Below are positions 24,574 through 24,942 of a stretch of DNA of 24,942 nt, piece by piece (position 1 is the stretch's first letter; the number at the start of each line of letters is the position of its first letter). A program made the position numbers and the translations under genes. Source of the stretch: Halovenus sp. (GTDB taxonomy: Archaea > Halobacteriota > Halobacteria > Halobacteriales > Haloarculaceae); contig JAQCNG010000315.1 in NCBI GenBank assembly GCA_028275145.1, positions 1 to 24,942 on the forward strand. The letters run 5' to 3'. Under the pieces are notes generated by a model, which was given only the letters and a program-made list of their open reading frames with translations, was not told the origin of the DNA and did no database searches.

Positions 24574-24597
24574 GCAAGCAAATACCTTGCACTTTTG
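24574..24597. promoter_or_regulatory. Divergent mutS-rpiA promoter region with copy 2 of the lrp/mutS box
   Basis: GCAAGCAAATACCTTGC at 24574-24590 lies 20-36 bases before the mutS ATG and overlaps its TATA (minus-strand TATTT, 24580-24584). It differs at one base from the box before lrp. Directly beside it, CTTTTG (24592-24597) is 25-30 bases before the rpiA ATG and is its likely TATA. A protein on this box could affect both genes. Confidence 0.6.
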
Positions 24598-24621
24598 CCC
24601 GTGGCCGGAGAGCACACGAGC

Positions 24622-24942
24622 ATGGAGGGCGACCGCGAGCAGGCAAAGCGCCGTGCGGGCGAGAGTGCGGCACGTCAGGTCGAGGATGGCACGGTGGTCG
24701 GAGTCGGCACGGGTAGTACAGCGGCCGCGGCGATACGGCATCTCGGTGAACGGGTCGATTCGGGTCTCGATATCCGGGCCGTTCCGACCTCCCACCAGTC
24801 GCGCAGTCTCGCCCGCGAGGTGGGAATCCCACTGACGACGCTCGCGGCGGCCACGCCCGACATCGCAATCGACGGTGCCGACCAGGTCGCCGGCCGTACT
24901 CTAATAAAGGGCGGTGGTGGGGCTCACGCCCGCGAGAAGGTT
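24622..24942 (+). CDS. rpiA: Ribose-5-phosphate isomerase A (3' end outside window)
   Basis: 107 residues are present and the frame is open at the right edge. It interconverts ribose 5-phosphate and ribulose 5-phosphate; in haloarchaea, which lack the oxidative pentose route in standard form, it supplies ribose for nucleotides. Family motifs: [12 protein letters not shown] at 27-38 (phosphate loop), [11 protein letters not shown] at 54-64, [10 protein letters not shown] at 80-89 with the two Asp residues of the active site, and [11 protein letters not shown] at 96-106 with the catalytic Lys and Glu. The bacterial DGADE is DGADQ here; I recall the same in other haloarchaea. Divergent from mutS with 67 bases between start codons. 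Confidence 0.93.
   Translation, partial: MEGDREQAKRRAGESAARQVEDGTVVGVGTGSTAAAAIRHLGERVDSGLDIRAVPTSHQSRSLAREVGIPLTTLAAATPDIAIDGADQVAGRTLIKGGGGAHAREKV

Noticed and set aside
24860..24890. RpiA DGADQ instead of DGADE as an active-site loss
   Set aside because: Both catalytic Asp residues are kept and I recall Gln here in other haloarchaeal RpiA proteins, so it is probably a lineage feature.

Overview
This is chromosomal DNA from a halophilic archaeon (class Halobacteria). Three things point there: very high GC with GC-rich third codon positions, proteins rich in Asp and Glu, and several start codons sitting about 25-30 bases downstream of a TATA-like element, as expected for leaderless archaeal transcripts. 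The gene families also fit: PhaE/PhaC, archaeal presenilin-type protease, PilB/PilC-type secretion pairs, NucS, Lrp/AsnC and a DUF5810-like protein. Genus cannot be decided from sequence alone. I see no rRNA, tRNA, CRISPR array or transposase gene.

Layout. 1-2467 (minus strand): a PrsW-type membrane protease running off the left edge, a small zinc-finger-like protein (DUF5810 type) and a winged-helix/GNAT fusion. 2562-4017 (plus): a cis-prenyltransferase (UppS type), then a decayed fragment of a LarA-type nickel lactate racemase and a 111-bp stretch bounded by a perfect 16-bp inverted repeat. 4018-5894 (minus): the phaE-phaC polyhydroxyalkanoate synthase operon; PhaC carries a C-terminal helix-hairpin-helix extension. 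6057-8276 (plus): a presenilin-like aspartyl protease with a tandemly repeated acidic loop, then a cation diffusion facilitator. 8338-12962 (minus): a pilB-pilC pair for a type IV pilus-like machine. 13052-14676 (minus): an Lrp/AsnC regulator and an aminotransferase in an overlapping operon. 14713-15369 (minus): a DUF998 membrane protein. 15465-19090 (minus): a second, divergent ATPase/TadC-like pair. 19136-19612 (minus): a small unrecognised protein with nuclease-like residues. 19710-20894 (plus): a PiT-family transporter. 21151-24942: nucS (plus) converging on mutS (minus), with rpiA (plus, cut by the right edge) divergent from mutS.

How the genes relate. The window is mainly housekeeping and envelope functions: membrane proteolysis, lipid carrier synthesis, carbon storage, surface-structure assembly and two DNA mismatch systems. 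Both secretion pairs lack pilin and prepilin peptidase genes here. Translational coupling is seen at four junctions: a TAATG overlap in phaEC, and 4-base overlaps in pilBC, lrp-aminotransferase and the second ATPase/TadC pair.

The most unusual signals are: a 17-bp inverted repeat, identical at 16 of 17 positions, lying over the TATA region of both lrp and mutS; the PhaC-HhH fusion; the duplicated N-terminal module in PilB; the LarA relic next to the inverted-repeat element; an 18-bp tandem repeat that copies the stop-codon end of the second TadC-like gene; and the side-by-side nucS and mutS genes.
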